A stretch of DNA of 64,000 nt from Candidatus Sulfidibacterium hydrothermale (GTDB lineage: Bacteria; Bacteroidota; Bacteroidia; Bacteroidales; F082): contig NZ_CP083760.1 of assembly GCF_020149915.1 (NCBI RefSeq), positions 1,612,001-1,676,000 of the forward strand, in the 5' to 3' direction. Under the pieces are notes generated by a model. It was not told where the DNA came from, ran no database searches, and saw only the letters and a list, made by a program, of their open reading frames with translations. Each line of letters opens with the position of its first letter. The stretch's first letter is position 1. Below are positions 1 through 8,511 of this stretch, in pieces. The translations under genes and the position numbers were made by a program.

Positions 1-2
1 TA

Positions 3-53
3 TTTGATGTGAAATTGGTGAATATTCAACCTGGACCAAAACCGAAGAAATAA
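3..53 (+). CDS. C-terminal end of a plus-strand gene (partial)
   Basis: An open plus-strand frame runs in from the left edge and stops with TAA at 51-53. The visible tail ends in VNIQPGPKPKK. It points towards the minus-strand receiver gene, and a symmetric hairpin with A- and T-runs lies between the two stops, as expected between convergent genes. Too little is visible to name a family. It could be a chance open frame. Confidence 0.4.
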   Translation, partial: FDVKLVNIQPGPKPKK

Positions 54-93
54 TTTCTGCTCTGTTTTGAGCTGAAAACTTTATCTATAAAAA

Positions 94-118
94 AACGTCC
101 TGAATTTTTCAGGACGTT
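94..118. terminator. Bidirectional intrinsic terminator
   Basis: A perfect 11-bp stem (arms 94-104 and 108-118) with a TTT loop. An A-run lies on its left and a T-run on its right, so it can terminate transcription in both directions. It sits between the plus-strand gene tail ending at 53 and the minus-strand receiver gene ending at 140. Confidence 0.85.
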
Positions 119-139
119 TTTTTTATGTGTAGATCTTGG

Positions 140-541
140 TTATTTATCCGGGAAATATTTTTTAATCACTTCAATAAGTTCCTGTGGCCGGTAAGGCTTT
201 GTCAGATAGTCGTCCATGCCGGCAGCAAGACAGTTTTCTTTGTCATGCTCAAAAGCAAAAGCGGTAATTGCAATGATGGGAATCGGATGAGCTGTTTCCA
301 TCTGCTTTTCGTATTTGCGGATTTCCCGGGTAGCTTCCAACCCGTTCATTATCGGCATCTGAATATCCATCAGGATAAGGTCATAGTCGTTTTCCAGAAA
401 CTTTTCTACTCCTGCTTTCCCGTCGGTTACCCAGTCTAATTCATAATTTAATCTTTTTAAAATGGCCGATGCAAATTTGGCATTCAGGTCGTTGTCTTCA
501 ACAACCAGCACTTTTAACCGATCTTGAAAAGATTTAGACAT
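140..541 (-). CDS. Single-domain response regulator (CheY-like receiver)
   Basis: A 133-residue protein that is one receiver domain with no output domain. The acidic pocket is E15-D16, the phospho-acceptor is D59 (in LILMD), the switch Thr is T93 and the conserved Lys is K115 (TKP). The sequence resembles the receiver domains of hybrid kinases (QMPIMNGLEATREIR, CLAAGMDDYLTKP) more than transcription-factor receivers. It lies 36 nt downstream of the hybrid kinase at 578-2086 and is the last gene of the long minus-strand exopolysaccharide run, before a terminator. Inference: it carries phosphoryl groups in a relay with a nearby kinase. Confidence 0.9.
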   Translation of the reverse strand: MSKSFQDRLKVLVVEDNDLNAKFASAILKRLNYELDWVTDGKAGVEKFLENDYDLILMDIQMPIMNGLEATREIRKYEKQMETAHPIPIIAITAFAFEHDKENCLAAGMDDYLTKPYRPQELIEVIKKYFPDK

Positions 542-577
542 TTTTTCTGGCTTTTTGAAAGAACGAAGATAGAAAAA

Positions 578-2086
578 TTATGCAGATAACAAGCTGTTTA
601 TGACAGAAATTAAATCGTTTTTTCGAAAAGGCTTCTGCAGATATTCGGAAAAACCGGCTTGTAATGCTTTTTCACGGGATTGTTTATCCGTATCGGCCGA
701 AAGGGCCAAAACCGGTATCTTTCCTAAAACAGCAAACTGTTTTTTCAGCTCTTGCCAAAATGCCGGCCCCTGGTTTTTTCCGGAGAAATCCATGTCAAGA
801 ATCAGCAAATCAATGGGTTCTTCCTGTTTTATAATTTGAGCAATCCATTCTTGTGGAGAATACATGTTATCATAAAGGGTAACGTTGGTTTCGGATAAGA
901 TCTTTTTAATGAGCATGCTTTCCAGCTTGTCTTCATCCATGATGAGAATATGTTTTCCTTTCGGAGAAAGTGAGGATGATGGGGCAGGAGAGTTGGGGCG
1001 AATTCTTTTTTTCTTTTCTGATTCTGCTTTCTGCGGGGTAAATTTTTTGAACGGGAAATAGACGGTGACAGTGGTTCCGACAGCCTTTTCCGATTCTATT
1101 TCGATACGCCCTCCCATAATCCGGAGCATATTTTTTACCAAAGGTAATCCCAACCCGGCTCCCTGAAATGTATTTTTACTGTACCCCAGGGTTTGTTGCC
1201 TGAACGGCTCAAAGATATCCGGAAGGAAAGCTTTGTCAATACCGATACCGGTATCTTTTACACGCCAAACAATTTCGTTGTTTTGAAAAGTATGCGAAAT
1301 TTTAATAAATCCTTTTTCTGTGTAGCGTATGGCATTGTCGATCAGATTGGTCAGAATATGTTGTACGGCTTGATTATCTGCCGAAAAAACAGGCGTTTTC
1401 GCTTCCTGATAAACCAATTGGAGGCCTTTTATTTCAGCCATTGGTGTGAATTTATCAATCAGTTTCCTGGTGATTTCACCAATATCGCAGGCCGATTCAT
1501 TAAGCTGGAAACTGTTTGATTCAATTTTGCTGATATCAATGATGTTGTTCAGCAAGTGGAGAAGAGCTTCCCCGCTTTTCTTGATATTTTCGTTGTATTC
1601 AAAAAGTTCGGTATCTTCTGACAGGGCAAATTCGTTTCCCATCAAGGTGGAAAATCCCAGAATATCATTCAGGTTGGTACGCAGTGTATTGCTGATACGG
1701 GTCATGAGCAAAGCATTTCGTTGGCCCGATAATTTTCCGGTTTCCAGGGTTTTCTCCATGGATTTCAGGTTCTCAATGAGTTGGTTTCGCTCGTTTTCCA
1801 TTTCTGTGATACGCCGGCGGATGGTGTCGTCACGGTTTTGGGTCAGCAAAGTGAGTTTTTGCTTCAAAACAGTATAGTCATTCTGGTACTTTCGCTTTTC
1901 GTTTTCTGCTTTTTTCTGTTTTTGATGTAAATAGTAGGTGACGAAAAGCAGAATAATTACCAGAACCAGCGAAAAAAGAATCCAGAAACGATTGCTCCGG
2001 ACAAAATTTTCTGTGTTTTCCGCAGCAAAAACGGGGAATCCCGTAAGCAGGAAAAGGACAAAAAATAATGTCAAAATCTTTTTCAT
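578..2086 (-). CDS. Hybrid histidine-kinase-like protein lacking the phospho-acceptor His
   Basis: 502 residues: signal peptide 1-21, membrane segment about 35-53, coiled coil about 55-120, dimerisation/H-box region about 122-190, ATPase domain about 235-346, linker, and C-terminal receiver about 378-502. The ATPase boxes look intact (N-box N251, DTGIGI from 278, GAGLGL 309-314). The receiver keeps D431 and K485. The H-box, usually SHEIRTPLN, reads SNTLRTNLN, so Asn133 occupies the phospho-His position; the codon (AAT, 1688-1690) was checked in the DNA. Its start overlaps the methyltransferase stop (ATGA), so the two are probably co-translated. It may be a pseudokinase scaffold or a phosphatase for receivers. 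Confidence 0.88.
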   Translation of the reverse strand: MKKILTLFFVLFLLTGFPVFAAENTENFVRSNRFWILFSLVLVIILLFVTYYLHQKQKKAENEKRKYQNDYTVLKQKLTLLTQNRDDTIRRRITEMENERNQLIENLKSMEKTLETGKLSGQRNALLMTRISNTLRTNLNDILGFSTLMGNEFALSEDTELFEYNENIKKSGEALLHLLNNIIDISKIESNSFQLNESACDIGEITRKLIDKFTPMAEIKGLQLVYQEAKTPVFSADNQAVQHILTNLIDNAIRYTEKGFIKISHTFQNNEIVWRVKDTGIGIDKAFLPDIFEPFRQQTLGYSKNTFQGAGLGLPLVKNMLRIMGGRIEIESEKAVGTTVTVYFPFKKFTPQKAESEKKKRIRPNSPAPSSSLSPKGKHILIMDEDKLESMLIKKILSETNVTLYDNMYSPQEWIAQIIKQEEPIDLLILDMDFSGKNQGPAFWQELKKQFAVLGKIPVLALSADTDKQSREKALQAGFSEYLQKPFRKNDLISVINSLLSA

Positions 2087-2910
2087 AGACGATTCTTTCT
2101 GTCGGGTTTTTCACACAAATAAAGGATTTCTTCCGGATTGAGTGCAAACTTTTTAAGTTTATCGGCAGCACGGAAATCTTTTGTCCAATGGATCTGACGA
2201 ACGTAAAAACCGGTTTCTTTCAGCCGTTCCGGATAGTCTTTTCCATAAAGCCGGACATGATCAAACTGGCCGTAGTATTTTTCGCGATCGGCTTTTGAAG
2301 TAATGTCCGGGTCTTCAAAAGTTTTTTCTAATACAGGAGAAATGGGAACTTGTAAAATGGCTTTCCCGCCGGGTTTTAAAACCCGGAATATTTCCTGCAT
2401 AGCCCGGCGATCATCCGGAATATGTTCCAAAACATGATTGCAGATGACCCAGTCAAATAGGTCTGATTCAAAATAAAGGTCCAGCAGATCAGCGGTTCCC
2501 ACTTTGGTGTCGTAATAAAAACCTTCGGCATATTTGGTTACCGGATGGTAGTTCAGCTTTTTGGTTTTACTGAAGATCTTGTACAAAGCCGGTTCCGGTG
2601 CAATATGCAGGACGGTATTGGGCCGGTGAAAGAAATCGCTTTCGTATTTTAAATAGCTGTATATCAGCCGGTCGCGGTCGGTGCTTTGGCAGCGGGGACA
2701 GATGTCGTTTTCCCGCCTTCCGGCTCCGATGATTTGTTTTTCTTTAATCACAGGTAAGTCAAAACCGCCGGGAAGCATTCGGCGGAAATGATGCCCGCAG
2801 ATTGGACAAGTGTACCGGTTTCCACGATAATATAATCCACGCAACCACAAATAAATTTCTTTTGCAAAATGTCCCGCTGCAGGGGGTATGTGTTGTTTTA
2901 CTGAAGTCAT
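2083..2910 (-). CDS. SAM-dependent methyltransferase with N-terminal zinc-ribbon-like motif
   Basis: 275 residues. Two CxxC pairs near the N-terminus (C35/C38 and C71/C74, the second in CPRCQSTDRDR) suggest a bound zinc. A class I methyltransferase domain follows: VLHIAPEPAL corresponds to motif I, HVLEHIPDD to the post-motif region and RVLKPGGKAILQVP to the C-terminal part of the fold. It lies 4 nt after the beta-helix gene and overlaps the kinase start by 4 nt, so it belongs to the exopolysaccharide transcript. Modification of a sugar or polysaccharide is likely, but the substrate cannot be read from sequence. Confidence 0.82.
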   Translation of the reverse strand: MTSVKQHIPPAAGHFAKEIYLWLRGLYYRGNRYTCPICGHHFRRMLPGGFDLPVIKEKQIIGAGRRENDICPRCQSTDRDRLIYSYLKYESDFFHRPNTVLHIAPEPALYKIFSKTKKLNYHPVTKYAEGFYYDTKVGTADLLDLYFESDLFDWVICNHVLEHIPDDRRAMQEIFRVLKPGGKAILQVPISPVLEKTFEDPDITSKADREKYYGQFDHVRLYGKDYPERLKETGFYVRQIHWTKDFRAADKLKKFALNPEEILYLCEKPDRKNRL

Positions 2911-2914
2911 GAAT

Positions 2915-4582
2915 TTATTTTTGAATGATGAATGGAAAACTGCTGATTCCTTTTTGACTGAACAAAACCAGTTGATACAGTCCGGACTTTAATTTTCGTA
3001 CAGAAAGAGTGGTCATCGTGTTTTGCATCGAAGTGCATTTGATCATTTTCTGCATTACTTGTTTTCCTGACATGTCAAGAATGACCAGCTTTGCGGTTTG
3101 TGTAAACGGTGTGCGTATCCACACATGCAGTTTCGTTTTTGTGGGCACAGGATAGGCTTTGTATATTTCGATGTCCGGTGCCGTGGAAGAAGAAATTCCT
3201 AAGGACGGATCATGACATTCATACGCGCCGATGTCAAAACCCGAGCCAAAGGGTCTGGACCGGTTGAGAATATCAAAAGTAATTCCTTCTTCTGTCAGGT
3301 TGGTTCCGGTATTTACTGCCGGAGAAGTCGGCTGTAAGTCGTAATTTCCGGCATCGGCATCCAGGAAAAGGGCTGCATCAATGGTGCTGTTCAGATAATT
3401 GGTGGTGGAAGTTACTCTTGCCGGATCCATATTCCCGATGTGGATGAAAGCCGTGTTTCCATCGGTAGCATACCTTCCGGGCTGGACAATGATATTGTTT
3501 TCTACCAAAACCTTCTGTAACTGGTCGTTGGAGAGGTAAATTCCATAGCTTTTCGGACTGACAATGGTGTTGTTGTAAAGACCGATAACGGCATCCGGTA
3601 ACGTGATGACTTTTCCCAGATAAATACCGTGTTTCATGGCATTGGGATCGTCGGGAAGATAATATTGGCCGGCATTGACAATCAGGTTGTTAAAAACGTC
3701 AAAGTTGCCTTGTCCAAAAATGTCAATACCGTCACCTTTTCCGTTGGTAATTTTGTTGTTGTACGTTTTACAGATGCTTCCCCCGCCGATAAGGATTCCG
3801 GACATTTGGCTGGAAACCCCGGCCTGGGAATCAAAATTGATTTGATTGTCGTGGATGAAACAGCCCGAATCAGCCGAACTGACCTGAATGCCATCCCATC
3901 CGGTATTTTCCACAATGTTGTTGTAAATAGCCACTCCTTTTAATACGTGCGGATAAACCGTTGTGTCACAGCTTTCTAAATAAAGACCGGCATAATGCGA
4001 ATTGCCGATGTATAATCCTTCTTCAGCTACATCGTGTACCCAATTGTCGTGAAAGGAAAAATTCCGCATGACAAACTTATCGCGGGTAGCGCCAAAATTG
4101 TCGCAAGTTGGATCTGTTTTGGCATAAACACCGCCAAGATAAGTATGGGAAATCTCCACATGCTCTACTTCAATATCGGTACTGTAATCATCGATACCCA
4201 TTCCGGCTCCTCCGGAAACTTTTTGGATGCTGAATCCATACTGTATTTTGGGATCACCGGTGCCGGTGAATATAATATGTGAACATCCACCGATTTTAAT
4301 ACCCACAAAATGGTCGGTGTTAATGATTACCGCGCCGCCATAATTGATAAATACGATAGGCTTGTCGGCGGTTCCATGAAAATCTTTTAGTTGAATATAG
4401 TCCCAGTTGCCAGCTTGCAGACAAACCGTATCTCCGGGGCCGATGTCGTGAAAAGCAGAATTGTTCCAGTCAATATAAGGGGAAGTGTTGTCAATGACTT
4501 TTGAGCAGGACTGTCCCTGTGCCGGAAAGGTGATTCCGGTAAAAACAAGAAGCAGAGCCCAATATAGCCATCTTTGTTTCAT
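2915..4582 (-). CDS. Secreted right-handed beta-helix protein with T9SS sorting domain
   Basis: 555 residues with a clear signal peptide (1-23, ending in QGQ). The middle (about 50-420) is rich in beta-helix rungs of the N-N-I/V-type (YNNIVENTG, FNNLIVNAG, ENNIIVQPG), as in pectate-lyase-like and polysaccharide-modifying parallel beta-helix proteins. The last 80 or so residues (YPVPTKTKLHV, LDMSGKQVMQ, SGLYQLVLFSQKG) form a type A sorting domain that directs proteins through the type IX secretion system to the cell surface. It starts 6 nt after the GT2 stop inside the exopolysaccharide operon. Inference: it binds, trims or epimerises the exported polymer. No catalytic residues were assigned. 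Confidence 0.88.
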   Translation of the reverse strand: MKQRWLYWALLLVFTGITFPAQGQSCSKVIDNTSPYIDWNNSAFHDIGPGDTVCLQAGNWDYIQLKDFHGTADKPIVFINYGGAVIINTDHFVGIKIGGCSHIIFTGTGDPKIQYGFSIQKVSGGAGMGIDDYSTDIEVEHVEISHTYLGGVYAKTDPTCDNFGATRDKFVMRNFSFHDNWVHDVAEEGLYIGNSHYAGLYLESCDTTVYPHVLKGVAIYNNIVENTGWDGIQVSSADSGCFIHDNQINFDSQAGVSSQMSGILIGGGSICKTYNNKITNGKGDGIDIFGQGNFDVFNNLIVNAGQYYLPDDPNAMKHGIYLGKVITLPDAVIGLYNNTIVSPKSYGIYLSNDQLQKVLVENNIIVQPGRYATDGNTAFIHIGNMDPARVTSTTNYLNSTIDAALFLDADAGNYDLQPTSPAVNTGTNLTEEGITFDILNRSRPFGSGFDIGAYECHDPSLGISSSTAPDIEIYKAYPVPTKTKLHVWIRTPFTQTAKLVILDMSGKQVMQKMIKCTSMQNTMTTLSVRKLKSGLYQLVLFSQKGISSFPFIIQK

Positions 4583-4588
4583 CGGTTT

Positions 4589-5773
4589 TCACCCTCTTTT
4601 TGCCCGTTCCCAGTTTACGGTTTGCTGTCCTTTGAAATACCGGACAATTCCTGCATACACGGCATAATTCATAATGAGAAAATAATAGGGAACGTATAAG
4701 ATTTTTACTTTTATCTTTTTGTTTTCCAGGTACCATCCCAGTAGTGCCATAACGTAGAAGAGAACCTCGGCGTAGAACAACAGGGTGTACAGATTGCTGA
4801 AGTTATCCAATCCGGCTTGCCAGGCTAAAATAAAGTTCAGAATGAAAATCAGGGGCAGCGCCAGCGGAGCCAGTGTCCAGCGCAATACCCGGTGTGAGAT
4901 GTATTGAAAGCTCAGTACGCCGTATTTGAAAATGTTGAGTAGCGGTTTTAACCGGATGATACTTTGAATGCCTCCGGCGGCAATGCGGATTTTTCTTTTT
5001 AGTTCTTCTTTTACACTGGCCGACGGGTTTTCGATGGCGTAGGCTTCCGGATCATATTGAATAGTATATCCGTGCATGGCTACCCGTAGCGAGATAATAA
5101 AATCGTCGAGCAGGGTGTCTTTTTCCACCGGCTCAAAAAGTTCGGTTCGGATGGCAAACAGTTCGCCGGCAGCTCCTACTACCGAATAAAGTTCGGCATC
5201 CCATTTTTTTAATTTCGATTCATATTTCCAGTAAATTCCTTCGGTGGCTGCGGCTCCGTCTTTATCAAAGATGCGTTTTTCTCCGGAAACGCAACCTACT
5301 TTGGGGTCAGCAAACAGATTCACGATGCGGCGGATCGATTCTTTCCCCAGCATGGTATTTCCGTCAGAGAAAATTACAATGGGCGTTTTAACAAATTGCA
5401 TTCCCCGGTTCATGGCGCCGATTTTTCCTCCCCGTTTTGGTTCGTGATAAACTTCTACTCCCTGATCTTTGTATTTTTTCAACAGATCGGGTGTGCCGTC
5501 ATCGGAACCGTCGGTAACCCATACCTGACGTACTTTCTCCTTAGGATATTCCAGAGAAAAAGAATTGGCTACTTTAGCATCCACATAATCTTTTTCGTTG
5601 TAAGCGGCTACAAAAAGGGTGACCTCCGGCTCGTAGTTTTTCGGTATGTCGGATTTTTTTCTGCCGAAAATCCGTTTTAATTTCACCAGAATGAAAAGCA
5701 AAATGCCATAACCGAGGTAAGCATAAAAAACAATGAAAAGAAGAGCCCAGAATAAAATTTTTAGTGTAGTCAT
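4589..5773 (-). CDS. Membrane-associated family 2 glycosyltransferase
   Basis: 394 residues from the ATG at 5771-5773; an in-frame upstream extension to 5848 would overlap the preceding gene by about 70 nt and is rejected. One N-terminal membrane segment, then a GT-A fold (VTDGSDDGTPDLL, IFSDGNTML, LLDDFIISLRV), then three C-terminal membrane segments. The layout matches BcsA/IcaA-like inner-membrane transferases, but the processivity motif (usually QxxRW) reads KRKIRIAAGG, so it may add single sugars. It starts 4 nt after the FkbM methyltransferase stop. Confidence 0.87.
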   Translation of the reverse strand: MTTLKILFWALLFIVFYAYLGYGILLFILVKLKRIFGRKKSDIPKNYEPEVTLFVAAYNEKDYVDAKVANSFSLEYPKEKVRQVWVTDGSDDGTPDLLKKYKDQGVEVYHEPKRGGKIGAMNRGMQFVKTPIVIFSDGNTMLGKESIRRIVNLFADPKVGCVSGEKRIFDKDGAAATEGIYWKYESKLKKWDAELYSVVGAAGELFAIRTELFEPVEKDTLLDDFIISLRVAMHGYTIQYDPEAYAIENPSASVKEELKRKIRIAAGGIQSIIRLKPLLNIFKYGVLSFQYISHRVLRWTLAPLALPLIFILNFILAWQAGLDNFSNLYTLLFYAEVLFYVMALLGWYLENKKIKVKILYVPYYFLIMNYAVYAGIVRYFKGQQTVNWERAKRG

Positions 5774-5777
5774 TGCA

Positions 5778-6590
5778 TTAATTTTTTGGAGAAATTTTAC
5801 GGGCGCCCATGTTGAGATCATCCACTTCAAGGATTTCAAAATCAGCAATATCGTTTAAAACAGTAGCTAATTTTTCCCGCCCGCTGTGTTTTGATTCCAT
5901 CACCATGATAATGTTAGGATAGGTTTGAAGAAATTTTTTGGCGCCCAGCAACACTTTTTCTTCCATTCCTTCCACATCAATTTTAATGAAGATGGTTTCT
6001 TCTTTGTCAAACTGAATTTGATCCATCAGGTTGTCGAGCGGAACAATTTCTGATGTGATTTCTTTTTCGCGTTCGAGTACGGCATCGTCCGGATGAATGG
6101 ATGCCAAATGCGAAGCTCCGGTATTTACAAGGTCAAAAGCAAATTCAGCCGTTCCTTGGTGGTCGCCCAGTGCCACGGGAAAAGCCTTTACCTTGTCTTC
6201 TAGATTATTAAGTATCAAATTGATACGTAGTGCGTCATAATTGCTTTTGATGGGCTCGAATGCGTAGCCATGCAATCCTTTTTGTGCCAATAAAATAGCG
6301 TATGTGCCAATGTTGGAACCAATATCTAAAAATCCCTGACACTGGGGCAGGTGCTTATAAACAAATTGTTTTACCCCCCACTCGTAAGCGTAGTTTGCAA
6401 ACTGAAAATCCAAGGTTCCTTTTCGGGAAAGAAACATTCCCAGGCTACTGCGATAAATTTCTGTTCGTGAGGTGGTTTTATGAAAAAGAATATACTTAAT
6501 GGAGGTGAAAATATAGTGGTATTCTCCCCATTTAATAAAGTCTTTAAAATAACTTAAAAATGTTTTTATCTTGTGCATCATTTCCTGCAT
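5778..6590 (-). CDS. FkbM-family methyltransferase
   Basis: 270 residues. The FkbM-type SAM-binding motif FLDIGSNIGTYAILLA is followed by YAFEPIKSNYDALRINLILN, and IFIKIDVEGMEEKVLLGAKK is the family signature in the C-terminal half. Members methylate hydroxyls on sugars or polyketides and are common in capsule and exopolysaccharide loci. ATGs at codons 1, 4 and 5 are all possible starts; the first is used. A 79-nt gap with a small GCCTGTT..AACAGGC palindrome (6615-6629) separates it from the acyltransferase upstream. Confidence 0.87.
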   Translation of the reverse strand: MQEMMHKIKTFLSYFKDFIKWGEYHYIFTSIKYILFHKTTSRTEIYRSSLGMFLSRKGTLDFQFANYAYEWGVKQFVYKHLPQCQGFLDIGSNIGTYAILLAQKGLHGYAFEPIKSNYDALRINLILNNLEDKVKAFPVALGDHQGTAEFAFDLVNTGASHLASIHPDDAVLEREKEITSEIVPLDNLMDQIQFDKEETIFIKIDVEGMEEKVLLGAKKFLQTYPNIIMVMESKHSGREKLATVLNDIADFEILEVDDLNMGARKISPKN

Positions 6591-6669
6591 TCACTTGGTA
6601 AAGTCGCCTACTTTGCCTGTTTAACAGGCTAAATTAAAAAAAACAGGAAACCATCTTTTAGTCTGGGCT

Positions 6670-7290
6670 TTATTTTTTTACCCGTTCCCAGGTTTTTGTC
6701 TCGTGATTATATTGTTTGAGCAGGCGTCCCGGATTACCTCCTACAATGCTGTATGGAGGAACATCTTTTACTACCACGCATCCGGCAGCTACAATAGAAT
6801 GTTTTCCGATGGTGACGCCGGCAGTAACCACGGCATTGGCCCCAATCCATACTTCATCCTCCACAATAATGGGTTTGGTTTCCACTTTTTGCAGGCTGGG
6901 AGGTACATTTACATCTTCATACCCATGATTTAAACCGGACAAAACCACATTTTGGGCAAACATCACGTCATCGCCAATGGTTACCGGTCCGATCAATACA
7001 TTGCCAATGCCGATCCGGGTACGTTCACCAATGATTACATCACCTACGCCGTTATTCACTGTGGCGAAGTCTTCAATGGTAGAATCTTTGCCGAGTACAA
7101 ACTGATTAAAGGGCATGACATCCATGCGTGTACGTCGTCTGACCAATGATCCTCTTCCTTTTTTGTGTTTTAACGGATTGACAAACCATTTGACCCAAAG
7201 ACGCGGGCGCGCCTGGTTTTTAGGCATCAGCATCCATAAGACCAGCTTTTTCAGCTTTTCATTGGATTTTATTTTTTCTTTGAGTCCCAT
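6670..7290 (-). CDS. Hexapeptide-repeat acyltransferase (WcaF/LacA type)
   Basis: 206 residues with a left-handed beta-helix of hexapeptide repeats from about residue 65 (TIEDFATV, VIIGERTRIGIGNVLIGPVTIG, IIVEDEVWIGANAVVTAGVTIG). A likely catalytic His lies in LSGLNHGYEDV, and the typical closing motif is YSIVGGNPGRLLKQY. Such enzymes O-acetylate sugars or lipid-linked intermediates with acetyl-CoA. It starts one base after the stop of the upstream glycosyltransferase, so coupling is tight. Acetyl as the donor is inferred from the family. Confidence 0.88.
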   Translation of the reverse strand: MGLKEKIKSNEKLKKLVLWMLMPKNQARPRLWVKWFVNPLKHKKGRGSLVRRRTRMDVMPFNQFVLGKDSTIEDFATVNNGVGDVIIGERTRIGIGNVLIGPVTIGDDVMFAQNVVLSGLNHGYEDVNVPPSLQKVETKPIIVEDEVWIGANAVVTAGVTIGKHSIVAAGCVVVKDVPPYSIVGGNPGRLLKQYNHETKTWERVKK

Positions 7291-7291
7291 T

Positions 7292-8500
7292 TTATTCCTG
7301 TTTTTTCAGATTTTCGATCATTTCAATTTTTTCATAAATGGCTTCTGCATTGGCATCCCAGGTGTGACTCCGGGCTACCTTTTCACGTTCAGCTTCTTTT
7401 TCAGGTGTATTTTCTTTTAACGCTTTTTCAATAAGCTCTACGTATTCTTCCTTGTTGTTAGCCAGATATACCCATTTTTCAAAAACCTCCATGGCTTTGG
7501 TACGGGTGGCAACCGTGGGTTTACCCATGGCCAGATATTCGTCGATTTTTCGCGGATAGTTGCCGATGGTTACTTCGTTGAGCTTTTGTGGGTTGAGCGC
7601 TACGTCAAATCCATACAGATAAGCCGGCAGTTCTTCCATTTTTTTACTGCCGAGAAAATGGACATTTTCAATTTGGTGTAATTCGCTGGCTTTGAAAGCG
7701 TCGTCTTCCGGACCAACCAGTACCAGCGACCAATCCGGGCGGCTTCGGGCGATGTGTACCAAAACGTCAATGTCCAGCCGCAGGGTGTAAAGTACGCCAA
7801 TATATCCGATGATTGGCTTTTTGATGGGTTTCATATCCTCAGGAAGATCCTTAATCAGTTTATTGTCAAAAAGCGTAACATCGCAGCCTTGTCCTACATA
7901 ATAAGAATGCGGATTGTATTGTCGTGCAATTTCGGCAAGGTAAGTGGAATTGGCTACCACCAGATCGGCTTTTTTCATCAGCGCCGGTTCAATGCGGGTT
8001 CCCTGGCGTTTCCAGTAATCAACGGCCAGCATATTGTCGCGTGTATAGTAAACGTATGTTTTGGCTCCAATGAGTTCTTTCAGGTAAAAACTACGGAACA
8101 TGTCCGTATCATTGAAAACGATGATGTCTTTAAAGTTCAGCTTTTTGATCACCCGGTTCACTTCGTTGGCAAAACGTTTGTTGTTGATGCGGTTCAGTAT
8201 ATCAAATAACCAGTTTATAGGCAGCTGATTGATTGATTCCAGAATACAGCGCGGGTAAAAACTCCACATGTTGTCGTTTACCTGTTCAAAATCAGGAAGT
8301 TCCCCTTTGATGATCTTTTTGCGTTTTTGGATGATCGGGTCGTGCCGCTCACGCCAGAGCGTCAGGCGGTCCATGGGGTAATTGACATAAAGTACCCGGT
8401 TGTGCTTTGAAAAGACTTGTGCCAGATTGATGGCATTGCTTCCGATGCGGCTGTCGAGTGCCGCCAGTCCGACCATGACAATGTCTCTGTTTTTAATCAT
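7292..8500 (-). CDS. Glycosyltransferase, GT-B fold (GT4-like)
   Basis: 402 residues. The C-terminal half has the GT-B donor-site pattern: PIIGYIGVLYTLRLD, WSLVLVGPEDD, VHFLGSKKMEELPAYLYGFDVALNP and YPRKIDEYLAMGKPTVATRTK, with a conserved acidic residue in RKIDEYLAMGKP. The N-terminal half contains the acceptor domain (VLYVNYPMDRLT). No signal peptide or membrane segment, so it probably works at the inner face of the membrane on a lipid-linked glycan. It sits between GT4 and acyltransferase genes with gaps of 11 nt and 1 nt. Confidence 0.87.
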   Translation of the reverse strand: MIKNRDIVMVGLAALDSRIGSNAINLAQVFSKHNRVLYVNYPMDRLTLWRERHDPIIQKRKKIIKGELPDFEQVNDNMWSFYPRCILESINQLPINWLFDILNRINNKRFANEVNRVIKKLNFKDIIVFNDTDMFRSFYLKELIGAKTYVYYTRDNMLAVDYWKRQGTRIEPALMKKADLVVANSTYLAEIARQYNPHSYYVGQGCDVTLFDNKLIKDLPEDMKPIKKPIIGYIGVLYTLRLDIDVLVHIARSRPDWSLVLVGPEDDAFKASELHQIENVHFLGSKKMEELPAYLYGFDVALNPQKLNEVTIGNYPRKIDEYLAMGKPTVATRTKAMEVFEKWVYLANNKEEYVELIEKALKENTPEKEAEREKVARSHTWDANAEAIYEKIEMIENLKKQE

Positions 8501-8511
8501 AAAGCAGGCGT

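Noticed and set aside
5774-5848. Upstream start of the GT2 gene at 4589-5773
   Set aside because: It would overlap the FkbM methyltransferase by about 70 nt; the ATG at 5771-5773 gives the family N-terminus and a 4-nt gap.
6615-6629. GCCTGTT/AACAGGC palindrome as a terminator
   Set aside because: No T-run follows on the transcribed strand and the genes on both sides continue the same operon.
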